Origin: Colletotrichum lupini
Lineage: Eukaryota > Ascomycota > Sordariomycetes > Glomerellales > Glomerellaceae
Direction of reading: 5' to 3'
Length of the DNA stretch: 64,000 nt
Assembly: GCF_023278565.1 (NCBI RefSeq)
Contig: NC_064672.1
Span: 7,130,001 to 7,194,000, forward strand
The translations under genes and the position numbers were made by a program. Positions 34,001-45,257 of this stretch are shown piece by piece. The notes under the pieces are model-generated. The model saw only the letters and a program-made list of their open reading frames with translations. It had not been told where the DNA came from and ran no database searches. Every line of letters begins with the position of its first letter. Position 1 is the first letter of the stretch.

Positions 34001-36749
34001 GGATTTCTCATTTTGCGCATTGGTGGGCGCCAGAAGCATGATCTGGAGGATGTGCGGAACGGTCACCAAAACATGACAGCCGGTGGGGTTATTGACACGG
34101 TAGTCTCGAGTGTGGATGGCCCAAACCGAACGGCCCTCATGGCGGTACGACTTGGAGAACCGAGCCTGAACTTCGGCGGCAATCTGGTTGACGAGCGCTT
34201 TGGTGGGGGCTACGTAGACGAGAACGTCATCGTCGTTGTTCTGCAAAATCTTCTTCATGGCGTAGAACGAGATGAAGGTCTTTCCGGCGGACGTTGGAGC
34301 GACGACGAAAAGGCTGTTATCGTCATCAATGGCATCAAGTACGCTTCGTTGCCAAGCATCTGGACTGAAAGAAACGCGCGGGTCGGGGGCGGAGTCGAAG
34401 CTTCGCTCCAGATAAGGGCCACAGTGAGCCAACTGGAACTCGAGACCCGTTGTCTGGACTCGCAGATGCGTAGTTGACACTTCATACGTTGAGACGAACG
34501 GAAGACGATGTTTGACGGGCACAGAAGGTCCGCTTCGAAGTTCCCCCAGCGGGAACTTCAAAGCCTTCATCAAATATTGGACCTGGTGTTTCGTCTCAAC
34601 GGAAAGGGGCAACGACATCATCTCTCTGACCTGGGCCCAAATCATTGCCAATACACTCGATTCTGAAACGATGATGTCAGAAATAGAGGCCAAGAAATCA
34701 TGTCCACGCTTGCTCATACCTGAATCGCTGAAGGCCCTTTTCAACGGTCTGCGAATAAGTTGGAGACCAAGGATGTTGCACATGTACAACATTACCTCGC
34801 CACCAATAGACTTCTGGTCCTCTGAAGAAAGACTTGATAAATACCTCTTGACCTTCAAGTAGCGCTGAAAGACAGACGTGATCTTGTCGAAGTCCTGGCA
34901 TTTCTCTGCCCAGTTCTTGATGATTACCGCGGTCCTGGATTGACTCTTCGCCTCTCTCAATCTCCTCGATGTTTCAAGTGCATTCTCTGTACCGCTCTTA
35001 ATCGAATGATCTTGTCTTCGGGTTGTGCCCACTTGCTTTTTGGACCGGGCAGAAAGGTCCGACTTCTTGGCGACAATCGTCTCAGGATCAATGCTTTTCC
35101 CGGCAGAATTAGTAAGACTGGCAGAGTAGGCAATCGTGTCGGCCATGTATCTCTGGTTTCTCTTGCTCGCATAGAATCCTCGACGCTCTGGTACATGCTT
35201 GGGATCGATGCTCTTCTTCGAATTCTGCCAGTGGGAGAGCTCTTGAAAGATTTTGGACTCAAAGGTCTCATCCTCCATCACGGATTGGCTTGTCAACTTG
35301 ACGTCCTCGAGATACTTGTCCAACACGGGATGGCTGAATGCAAGTATCGACTGTGTGTCTGGGGGCTGGTAGCTGATGCGATGTATTCTTGCGCCACTTT
35401 TGATCTGTGGAACGGAATTCGGCATGCAGTAGGATACGTCGACGCCAGATAATCGCCGTACAGCTTCTGCATACCCAGAACCGGCATCACTTGGGAGTTT
35501 GAGTGTTTCGAGTCTCTCCAAGACTTGATTGTAGATTCGGCCGTCAATGAGATCACAGACTCTCCAATTGAGGTATTGTCCTTCTTCTCCCTTGGGCCAC
35601 TGCTGTATCAGGTGAGCTGCTACCTCAGCAAAAGTCGCAAGGAACTCCTCGATGCCCGAAGAACTCTCCAGTTTGGGTAGAGTCTCCACGGGTCGTTGTA
35701 AGAGCGTTGCGTGCTTCAGCAGAACGATGTGTGAGAGGAAGGCGGCCACTAGTCTGTGACTGTGTACATCCGAGGAGGCCTTGTTAGACAAGAAGATTGC
35801 GCAAACAGTGACCGCTACTTCTTCCTGGGCCTCGACTTCACTGTCAGATCGAAGCACTCGCCACTCACTGGGCTTGGGTATGGCCTGGAGACGTTCGATA
35901 GTCCGTTGGCAACCGGGATCGGGTGTCGTCGCTGGTGTTGGCTCTGTGACTGGTATCACTGCCACTGAGGTCGGCGCTGTTGCAATGAGAGTATACGCCT
36001 GCCATTGAGAGATTAGGTGAGCGCGCTGTGATCTATTGTCAAAGGTAGTACGGAAACTTTACCTTGGAGCTTCGAAACTCGACATCGTCAATAAAAGCCA
36101 AGCTGTAGCCGCGAAGACCGAACAGATACATAATGTTCAAGGATTCTCCCTTCTTGGTCGTGTTGAGATCTGAAGATCGGCCTTGGGACATCATGATGAA
36201 GTGAAAGCGGTGCTGATTGGTGTACTCCGCGAACTCGGGGCTCATGATGGAAGGGAACACGAAGCTCATTGGAGAATTGATACCGCGATCGTCGAAACTC
36301 ATTTTGGGATGTGTTTCAGGGCATCTCAGGTGCTCAATGATGACAGCACGCGTCAAGAGATATTTGTATGATTGATTCTCGGGAGAATCAGGTGGTGTCG
36401 CTAGGTCTCGATGACTGTCGAACCACAAGACGTGGAAGTTGCACCCCCGATCCTTGAGTTTGGCCAGGAAGACCTCGATCGCATGTACTGCATGAAGTAG
36501 CTGGAAGCCCGCTGTTTTATCGATTAGCCAAGATCAGGTAGGTAGTGAACGCATTTGAAGGGGTATCTGGAGATGCCCACCGAGATAGTCGACTTTTGCA
36601 GAGGCGAGACAGTGAGCCACCAAAGATTCCCCATGGATGGTGAACAGCTCTTTCCCAGCAAAGTCGCCAACGATGTCAACTCTTAGGGGGCTCAGACGCC
36701 GCTTCCATTCCTGTAGAGAATCCATGATCATGTCGTCTGAAGACGTCAT
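31021..36749 (-). CDS. DDX60/SKI2-like DExH-box RNA helicase
   Basis: Five exons: complement(join(31021..32650, 32704..33552, 33627..35998, 36063..36511, 36581..36749)), 1822 residues. 36749 is the first in-frame ATG. The order of parts matches animal DDX60: an N-terminal VGDFAGKELFTIHG segment (about residue 25), a PIN/FEN-like region (GCNFHVLWFDSHRD), and then the helicase. Motif I APTSAGKT is near residue 773, motif Ia PTKALVNQ, motif II DEVH near 882, motif III SATVG, and in the last exon GTLALGLN and motif VI QASGRAGRRG. A SKI2-type tail follows and ends in a Ser/Glu-rich region. DDX60 in vertebrates binds viral RNA and helps RIG-I-like sensing and exosome-linked decay. Fungi lack RIG-I, so the role here is unknown; RNA surveillance is the natural guess. 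The closest alternatives, Ski2 and Mtr4, are shorter and lack this N-terminus. Confidence 0.9.
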
Positions 36750-38383
36750 CGCCGGCGATATCGACCAATGCAAGCGGCCAGGTCCGGCACTAATGGTCTG
36801 GTTTGTAAGAGATCGTCGCTTTCCGGAAGATGAGGAAAGAGAAGAGGTTCTCAGAAATCTAGAATTCGAAAGAATTTCAACCTGTACGGCTGTGCATTCA
36901 TACAAAGGGCATAAAACAGTGAATCAGTTGGTTGTGTTAGGGCTAAGGTCGGTAGGCCTCCCGCAGCACGCAGCCGCTCGTTAGATCAAAGGAAGCATCC
37001 CCTTTTTTGAAAAAGAAAAAGAAATAAGAAAAAACTTAGGCATCATTCACTTGAGAAGTGTTAAAGCGTCGCTTGCCTCTTCCTTATCTTTTACTTTATC
37101 GTATACGAAGAGGAAGCAGACTTTGCTTTCGATTTCGCTGGAAGGCTCTTCTAGGCTTTTCATGCGACTTGTAGGACTTCAAGGCAAACAGTGCAGGTCA
37201 GGTGGAAGCCACGAGATGATTTCCGTATCATCAGCTGGTTCTCTCTCCATTTTCCTTAGAATGTTAGTATGCATCTTGCTTTCTTTCTCATTTCCCGGGC
37301 GCCGCTATCGTGACTTGAGATTTCAATATACCCAGTCCTCGACATGAAGCCCTAGGCATCGAATTTTCGGTCAAATGAGGCTGACTGCCATCGTATGAGG
37401 TCTGCCAGCTGCTCCGGCCCCTTGCATTGGTAGTGGGGAAAATCTCTAGCCATGACAAACTTCATCCTTATACTGAAAACTACCAGTGGCATGCGCCAGA
37501 CATAATATTTGCGAGAGGCCGTCCACATATCTCCCCCCGCCCCCTCTCCAGGCGAAATGATTGATGGCATAGCTACACAAGTTTGACAGTGCTCCAGTCG
37601 ATATTTGAAGACCATATGTTTAAACACACATTGTTGACTAATACATCTGAATGACTCCATGCAAGGATTGAGCGAGCTTGCAGATGAACCTAGTATTGCA
37701 TTCTACGATATCACGGCTGCGCATTCTGTGGTCAAGTATTTCAGAACGTTCTTTCTCGTTGCATCGACAAGTCATAGAGCTTCGATTGAATGCGATATCA
37801 AACGGCCTATGGTCTTGGAGAGACCAATCATTAAGCTTACTTGGTCGAGCTTTGAAGCCTTTAATTAACAGGACTATACAAATGCCGACCTTATCCTGGC
37901 TGGAACCACGCATTATCCACTGGGCGGACACGGAAACAGCATCGACATTCCCGAGAGATCTAGACCCGTCTAGCCCATTACATCGACTGCAACGCTGGCC
38001 AGGTTGCAACTGCGGGGATCGTTTCAAGTACGACGTCAAATCGTCAAAGATTCAACAATGGCAAGCTTGCACCACTCATCAATTGCTTCCGAGTACGGCA
38101 GAGCGAGGAAGATGGCGAAAAAAGGAACTTGATTGCCGCAAGAGCATGCCGAGGCGACCGAGGCGGGCCTAATGCCGCACATCAGCTTCATCTCCTCTCC
38201 TGCTTGAAGTCAAAATCCCATCTGATCTTTTGGACCATACGCTCGTCGGCTCATAAATCAACAGATCTAGCCTCACGAGTCGGTAGATCTCCCAGATTGC
38301 TCGATTTCTAAATGTTCCTGACTCTTTCGTCCCGATCCTGACTCAATTTGGTCAACTTAAGGTTCAAGACTGAGTTGGTGATA
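36750..38383. other. Divergent intergenic interval
   Basis: 1.6 kb between the start codons of the helicase gene (minus) and the monooxygenase gene (plus). No supported frame is present. An A-rich tract lies at 37005-37035. Confidence 0.5.
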
Positions 38384-40141
38384 ATGGGGTCTACCCACTA
38401 CCTCAATCATCACCGAACTAAATACAACGGTAATTGTAATGATACCTGCGACAGAAAGATGGATTACGATGTTCTGATCATTGGCGGCGGCTTTGGGGGA
38501 TGCTACGCCTTACATCAGCTGCGCAAGTCGGGCTTTTCGGCACACGTTGTGGAAGCTGGGTCGGCCCTCGGCGGCGTGTGGCACCGGAACGGCTACCCCG
38601 GAGCACGAGTTGACTCGGAGACACCCTACTATCAGCTTTCGTTGCGGGAGGTCTGGAAAGACTGGACATGGTCGCAACGCTTTCCGGGGCACGAAGAGCT
38701 GAAGAGATATTTCACACACGTCGACAAAGTGCTTGACATTTCTAAGGACGTGTCGTACAATACTGTTGTGGTTGGGGCCGACTTTGATACGGCGACAGCC
38801 AGGTGGATCGTCGAGACCGATACAGGACGCATCATCACGTCGCGGTTCTTGATTCCGGCGACGGGCAGTTCAATCAAACGATATGAGCCCGAATTCGCAG
38901 GAAAGAGTTCCTTCAAAGGCATAGTGGTACACCCCGCGGCATGGCCTGATTCCGGAATCGATCTTGAGAATAAACGAGTTGCCATCATTGGATCAGGTGC
39001 AACAGGGGTTCAATGTGTGCAAGAAATTGCTAAACAGCCCGGCGTGGAGCTGACAGTCTACGTACGAAATGTCAACATTGCACTCCCAATGCGTCAACGC
39101 GAAATCTCGGAACTCGAGCAGAACAGCTTGAAAGCGATATACAAGACACTTTTCAAGTTGGCGAGGGATAGTAGTGCCGGGCTACCTTGCGATGGACCTA
39201 CCCAGGTTACAAAGGAAACAACAATGGAAGAAAGGGAGGCATGGTGGGAGGAGCTATGGAAGAGAGGGGCCTTCAATTTCCAAGCAGGCCAGTATATGGA
39301 CTTCTTGATGGACGCGGAAGTGAATCGTTTGATTTACGAGTTTTGGTCAAAGAAAACCAAGTGCCGGTTGCAGGATCCGGAGAAACGAGCCATATTGGTG
39401 CCTGACGAACAACCTTTCCCGTTTGGAACGAAGCGAAGCAGCCTAGAGCAGGATTACTACGAATGCATGGACCAGGATAATGTGGAAGTAGTGGATGTGA
39501 AGCAGATGGGCATCCGCGAATGGACAGCACGAGGTATCGTGACTGAAGATGGAAAGGAGAGAGAGCATGACATTGTTGTCCTAGCGACGGGGTACGACAG
39601 TATGACCGGAGCGTTAACAAGCATGGGGCTCCGTGGGAAAGACGGCATCGATATGAAAGAGAGGTGGAGACAAGGCGTTTGGACGTATTTGGGCTTGATG
39701 GCTCGAGGATGTCCAAACATGTTTATGATATACGGGCCGCAAGGTAAGCACGAAGCCCTAAGCATCTTTTTAGAAGACCTCAAGTTATTGACGACAACTG
39801 AAATAGCTCCTACGGCTTTGACGAACGCGCCGGTGTTCATCGAGCAGCAAGTCGATTTTATTACAGACTTCCTAGTGAAGCTACGCACGGGGAACATCGC
39901 ATCCATCGAGCCACGCCGTTCAGCTGAAGAGAACTGGAAGGAAAAGGTACAAGCAATACACGAGGCGTTGCTGTTTAGCAAGAGCGATACATCCTGGTAC
40001 GTGGGAGGGAACATTCCCGGCAAGAAGAAGGAACAGCTCAACTATCTTGGTGGTATTCCTCGATACCTTGAAGAATGCCGCAAAGGCACCAAGGACTGGG
40101 ACAATTTTGAAATTACCTTGGGAGTTGGAAGCGCGGTATGA
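38384..40141 (+). CDS. FAD-dependent Baeyer-Villiger monooxygenase
   Basis: Two exons, join(38384..39743, 39807..40141), 564 residues. An in-frame ATG at 38459 directly before DYDVLIIGGG would give 539 and is an equally good start. The FAD-binding GGGFGG leads to GSALGGVWHRNGYPGAR, the class's GxWxxxxYPGxRxD region. The NADP-binding fold carries GSGATG, and the type I BVMO fingerprint FKGIVVHPAAWP (FxGxxxHxxxW) is complete. ATGYDSMTG marks the end of the FAD domain. The reaction is NADPH- and O2-dependent insertion of oxygen next to a ketone, giving esters or lactones. The unspliced frame stays open through the 63-bp intron (gtaagc/tag) and would insert 21 residues in YGPQ-APTALTNAP, a segment normally continuous in the family, so splicing is very likely. 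Confidence 0.9.
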   Translation: MGSTHYLNHHRTKYNGNCNDTCDRKMDYDVLIIGGGFGGCYALHQLRKSGFSAHVVEAGSALGGVWHRNGYPGARVDSETPYYQLSLREVWKDWTWSQRFPGHEELKRYFTHVDKVLDISKDVSYNTVVVGADFDTATARWIVETDTGRIITSRFLIPATGSSIKRYEPEFAGKSSFKGIVVHPAAWPDSGIDLENKRVAIIGSGATGVQCVQEIAKQPGVELTVYVRNVNIALPMRQREISELEQNSLKAIYKTLFKLARDSSAGLPCDGPTQVTKETTMEEREAWWEELWKRGAFNFQAGQYMDFLMDAEVNRLIYEFWSKKTKCRLQDPEKRAILVPDEQPFPFGTKRSSLEQDYYECMDQDNVEVVDVKQMGIREWTARGIVTEDGKEREHDIVVLATGYDSMTGALTSMGLRGKDGIDMKERWRQGVWTYLGLMARGCPNMFMIYGPQGKHEALSIFLEDLKLLTTTEIAPTALTNAPVFIEQQVDFITDFLVKLRTGNIASIEPRRSAEENWKEKVQAIHEALLFSKSDTSWYVGGNIPGKKKEQLNYLGGIPRYLEECRKGTKDWDNFEITLGVGSAV

Positions 40142-41199
40142 TTTAAGTCTGCCTTGAGTAGACCAAATCAATGGAATAATCAGATGATGACAGGTACCTT
40201 CATGAATGCTTGGCCCCGATTGGCGAGAGATTGTCGGCCCACAGAGATGGCTTAAGGTTTATGTAGTTAGATCTGGAAATTTCCATCATAACCGTCGTCG
40301 GTCGTTTAGGTAGACCATGGAGAAGGATGAAGCATGGGTCGACTGCTCGTTGTAATTATTCCATATCTTCGCCGAAGTTCAGCAAGATGACTCCCCACTG
40401 GCAACTGGTTTGCATGAGCATGGTCTCGGTTTTCCTGCTCTACTTACTTTGGGTTGGGTAGTTGGTTTTTTCACGGTCTAATTAATTATACAGGTACGGT
40501 GCTGTCCGAGATGACCTTGGCGTGGGTGATTGAGCAATAGCCTTGCCAACCGGGCAAGTCTAAAATCACGGCAGCACTGTCCAGTACTACTTTCTTCAAA
40601 TGTGTCAATCGTTGACTCGACAGGGCGGCTTGAATTGTTTTGCGAAAGTCTTCCTCGCTGTGAGTGCTGTACAGATGCAAAGTCTCCAGAGACTCCGACA
40701 GAAGTGCTTCCAGGCTAGCAAGCAGGGGCTCTGTCGTGACTTCGTTGTACACGCCGCTAGCAAGATTTGCAGTTTCACAGACGTCGACGCACAATTAATG
40801 AGACGTGCTGATGAGTTACTGAGTTACATGATACCTGAAGATGATATGTTTAAAGAATAAGAAGCACTTTGCCGAAGTGACGCTGCTAAGCAATAGGCCA
40901 TCAAGACTTGAGTTCAATGAACAAGACGTAATTCGAAAGGCTGCTCCAATAGCTCAAGCCTTGTGTAGAACGTGTATTCTGATCTTAACGCATAGTAATT
41001 GCATGTTGTTGTAGAAAGCCTCCTGCAAGACGTAAGCACATCTCTTTTTCTTGTTTTGTAAAAAATAATTTAAGATATAATAATAAGTTGTAAATACTTT
41101 AACGTCTTAGAGATTCTCGAATAGGTCCACTACAACATGGGATTATTCATTGAATACTCCAAAATAAGCCTTGATAACCTTAAATGTTTCCAAATGCAA
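40142..41199. other. Interval between monooxygenase gene and Fot1-like element
   Basis: No complete gene. A minus-strand frame at 40486-40791 is listed separately as a possible relic. From 40980 on the DNA is AT-rich but keeps normal CpA and TpG, so it has not undergone strong RIP. Confidence 0.4.
40486..40791 (-). pseudogene. Possible gene relic, unknown
   Basis: About 100 residues remain open on the minus strand with no ATG; a stop codon lies just upstream. The composition is protein-like, with leucine-spaced helices (SLETLHLYS, SQRLTHLKKVVLDSA) reminiscent of leucine-rich-repeat tails of fungal F-box proteins, but the match is weak. It could be a degraded 3' part of a gene or chance. Confidence 0.2.
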
Positions 41200-41201
41200 T
41201 A

Positions 41202-41245
41202 AGTCGACCCACCCCCTTTTGGCCACCCCCCCCTTTTGGCCACCC
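41202..41245 (+). repeat. Left terminal inverted repeat of the Fot1-like element
   Basis: 44 bp, identical in reverse complement to the right end. It contains CCCCCTTTTGGCCACC twice in tandem, so each end offers two copies of a likely transposase-binding motif. Confidence 0.95.
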
Positions 41246-43043
41246 TATTAAAACATAGTATCAAAATATCGCTACTAACTATACTTAATTAATTAACTGT
41301 CTTCTACTACTATAATAATATAGTTATTATTCTCCCTGGGTAATTCGACCCCTACGAGTTGACTAAGACTAATAGACGGTCGCTAGAGTCCTCCTAAGCT
41401 CTCTATATATCCTAGATATTTATAAACCTAGTATTTAAGTCTATTAATATACTTTTCTTTTTTTATAGCTTTAATTAGTTAACTTTAGCTTTTAGAACTC
41501 AAATATAGTATTAAAATACTATTAAATAGTAGGCCTACTCGCTAAATACTTTTTTTACCTTTCTAAATAGTAGTCGTTAAGTATTATAATCTAGACTAAG
41601 CTCTATAAATAACTTTAACTAATTATAGAGCTCGCTAGCCTTCTTAAGTATTAACTAGTTCATAATAAACGCCGCTAATACCTAGTTAATAGCTTTTCTA
41701 ATATTACTAGTTACTTACTTAGTATTTACGGTTTTTTTAGTTAGTATAACTAGGTTAGGTAGGACTATTAGATTAGTAAGTAGTCTAGCTATGTTAGGGG
41801 GATATAGTCTAGTTACTTTTTACTTACTTTATATATTTAACGACGTTAAACTAGCTAAATAAGCTTTTTAATAATAGCTTAAGAAGTACCGCTTTTTAAT
41901 AATAGTAGAATTGTTTATTATATCCTCTTTACTAAGCTCCTTCTTATACTTAGACTTAATAGGTCTAAAGATAGCTATATCTAATGGCTAGAGGATATGG
42001 GAAGTGTATAGTAATAAAAATAGTAAGTAGACGTTATTTCTATAGCATTTTTATATAAATTCTGTCGTCGTATAATTCCTATAGCTATTTAGAACTAATA
42101 GTCGAGGCTTATTAAGTATGCTAAGCCCCCTAAGGGGGGGGGTCTTAGTCTATAATAAGAACACTGTTTTTAACTACTTAAGGGCAGTCTTATTAGTCGT
42201 TTAGCTATTATTTATTACTATAAACTCCTAACTAGTATAAGGGTTAAGTTTAAATAGAAACTATTACTATTATACTAACTTTCCTTTATATATAACTAGT
42301 GGTTTAATAGCTCGATTATTAGTAAAGATATACTTAATAATAAATACCTAAGTACGCGAACTAGGCTCTTTTTTTTATACTACTATAGTCTCTACCTTAC
42401 TTAAAACTAAGCTATTAAATCCCTTACCCTCTAGGATACTAGTCTTATCTATATTATACCTATTAGCCTATTTAATATTGCTAATCTCTAGTATATTAAG
42501 TAATCTAAACTATAATTTAATTATATTAGTAATAGCCCTATTTAGACGCCTTAAATTAATAATACGACTTCTCTAGACCTTAATTAATAGGTTCTTCCTT
42601 AAAAAAGCGTCTATCTATCTCTTCTTAAGAGGATTTATATCCCCCTAGGATCTTAGAACTTGCTTAGCGAATTTTATAAGTTATTTATAGGTTAGTATAA
42701 TACTTAAATTATACTAAATACGAACTTATTAAGCTAGCTAGTCTTCTTACTATAGAGGAAGCCTCTAGAGGTTTACGAATACTATTACCCTCGTTTAGTA
42801 GCCTTTTTTATAGTTATAAAGAGTTAACCTTAGAACTCCGAACTTAATCGAGGCCTAATTAACTAAGAAACCTCTTTTAATAGCCTTAAGAGCCCGAATA
42901 ACTTCATTTTCGGTATATAAGACTATTATATATTAATAAATAAGTATATAAAAAAGAATTGCATTTGGACGATTTTTATAATTATTGTGGTAGTTTGAAA
43001 ATCGTGGGTAGGGTTTTAATGCGGTAGCTGGGATGGAGAAATG

Positions 43044-43087
43044 GGGTGGCCAAAAGGGGGGGGTGGCCAAAAGGGGGTGGGTCGACT
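43044..43087 (-). repeat. Right terminal inverted repeat of the Fot1-like element
   Basis: Exact reverse complement of the left 44-bp repeat, with the same internal duplication, followed by the TA duplication. Confidence 0.95.
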
Positions 43088-43876
43088 TAGAGAAGTGTCA
43101 TCATAAGTTTCTCAAAACGGAAACCTAAGTTGAAGCGCTAAAGCGTTCCCCCCTTGACTAAGAACAACCATCCCAGAATATAAACAGCTCTATCAAGCTG
43201 CTGCCTATCACAGCCATCGTCTTGTGCCGAGGCATCTCAATGGTCGCCATCAACCTTCCCCTCCCCCGCCTCTAGCTACTCAACATCGGCAGAATCACGA
43301 AGCACACTCTCTTCAACTATGAACTCGTCCAAAAGTGTCGGCAAATGAACGCGAACTCGGCCTCGACATCCGGTCTTCCAAGCAGAGCGTCAAATATGAT
43401 CGTCCCCTCTGTCGTTCCTTCAGATGAAAAAGACAAGCCTGTGACTTCCTTCTACGGCCCAGATCTTCACTACCTTAGTGCCCTCCCCCCTACCTCAGAA
43501 CCCCCGCATGCCATGAAGCTCCCTCGTTTATTTTCTCTGACATACAACAAGAATCCACACTGCGCCCGCTAGGCTTCACCAAGCTTTTTCATCCCACTTT
43601 GTACACTTTGTAGACTTCGTAGTCAGAAGATTGGGTTTCCATGGCGGCGGAAGGTGTACATTCCCGCTACTACCACTCCTCCTCAACCTCCCGACGGCAT
43701 AATGCTCTGAGTAACTCTCGGGAAGTCTATTTCTCGCAAGCAGAGAGGGGATGGGGTAAAAGCACGGATTCGATAGACACATAGGTAGTTCGAGACGTAC
43801 CGAGGCCGAAGGTCAGTAAAAGATTTCCAGCTGATGACTGCGTTAATTTTGCACTGACCTCCCATGAGCTTTGGGC

Positions 43877-43894
43877 AACACACACACACACACA
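43877..43894. repeat. (CA)n microsatellite
   Basis: About nine tandem CA units in the gene-free interval. Confidence 0.8.
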
Positions 43895-45243
43895 TACCCT
43901 TACATAATCACACGGGTATCTGTATCTACATTGCTTATTCTTGAATAAGGCTCGACTCCTCCAAGCGGCCCCTAATCTTTTCCAAGTGGAAAGAGAGCAC
44001 ATGGAAGTTCGGATGGCGAAGCTTTCCACAAAATGGAAGAGCTTAGCGACTCAACAGAATCTAACTTACAAGCCCTCAGGGTCGAGCATTCCCTTCCACT
44101 CGTCCACCGAGGCCGGTGACATCTGCCACAACGAAGAAAGAGGGAACCGACCCTGAGGTTGCCGAAAATCATCACGTGTGTGGCTTGACGATTCATGTGG
44201 CGGGTGTAGTGGCGAGCGCCACATGTGAGGGGTAGTGTGGCTGTGCTAGCTACCAAATCGTCACTATGACCTGTGGCTTGTCGCGCATTGGTCCACCGTA
44301 CCGTTCCATCTCGGACACCATAAAAAACCTGTTCTCGACAGCTGCTGTAAGTTGGATCTACAGGGGAAACTCGATTCTGATAGGAAGACGGCTTTGTTTC
44401 TAATAATGTCCTGCCAACAAACTTTCCTGGTTACTGTGGCATCTGTGATGTTCATTTTTGTGGCGAAAACCTTGGTATTCGTGCAATGATCAGAGTTGCT
44501 TATTGAGAATCCCTCTTTTCCTTCCCTCGACATTGTTCGAAAGCCCATCATCGGTGATCTAAAGTCGAGCTGATTGGCTGGATGCCATCGGGGCGTCTCA
44601 ACACTTGCCAGGTAAGTCGAGGGCCACCGTACTATTTCATCAACGGATATATTGAGGGTTGCTACACCGGTGACCTACCCCAAGGATATCGAGGTGGAAC
44701 CACACGTCGGTGCCACCATTCTCAGTCAGTATCTTGGGATCCATCATCTAGGCCACCCAGTCAAAACTCGAGTTCCTCGGAAAGTCCAATGCCCCTAAAC
44801 TTCTTTGCTCCCTGTTCACTCAAAAGCACGACATCAGATAGGCGAGACGGAATTCTGCTCGTCGGATATTGAATTCAGCAAGCAAAGAAGCACCTCGCTG
44901 ACTAGCCGACTATCTCAGAGACATCGGTCAAAAATTCGGTGACAATGACCATGCAGTTTCTGACTCTCTGCTCACCTCGAGGCCATGGCCCTGCCCACTC
45001 TCACGATAAGGCTTCAAATTTCGATACCACCTTGTTACATTGCATGCTCAAAGTTCAGCAATCTCGTTATTTTCGCAGTGGCTCATGCACCCGCGCCGCA
45101 GGCCGCACGGGAAGAAGGGGGGCGCACATCCATACCTGTCAAAAAATGCTTGGTCCCCTCAACGCTAGGCCCGAATAGAACGGAGCATCTTGCCAGATCC
45201 GGGCCAACCTCGAGTCGTGAGTCGTGAAGGTTGTTTACTGGAC

Positions 45244-45257
45244 AGGGGGGGGGGGGC
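45244..45257. repeat. Poly-G run
   Basis: Thirteen to fourteen consecutive G followed by a pyrimidine stretch; a homopolymer that is prone to assembly length errors. Confidence 0.75.

Larger units (their letters stand above)
41202..43087 (-). mobile_element. Fot1/pogo-family DNA transposon, complete but RIP-inactivated
   Basis: The element is 1886 bp with perfect 44-bp terminal inverted repeats and a TA target duplication (41200-41201, 43088-43089). The minus strand retains a degraded transposase. Near 42825-42912 is a psq-type helix-turn-helix (EVIRALKAIKRGF, with KFGVLRLTLYN after it). Near 42420-42480 is YNIDKTSILEGKGF, which corresponds to the YN(M)DE region around the first catalytic Asp of Fot1 transposases; the Glu has become Lys. 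Stops occur throughout. CpA and TpG are rare from about 41330 to 42955 but normal in the outer roughly 100 bp at both ends. Length, TA duplication and protein order fit Fot1-like elements (about 1.9 kb). Confidence 0.92.

Noticed and set aside
33920..34477. 185-residue open frame on the plus strand
   Set aside because: Antisense to the helicase core of the DDX60-like gene.
36750..36905. N-terminal extension of the helicase frame
   Set aside because: The extended frame has no ATG before 36749; it begins at TTG and is Ser/Arg-rich leader-like sequence.
43345..43572. 75-residue frame starting MNANSAS
   Set aside because: No recognisable domain, no splice partner, and another frame over the same bases looks equally protein-like; at best a decayed fragment.
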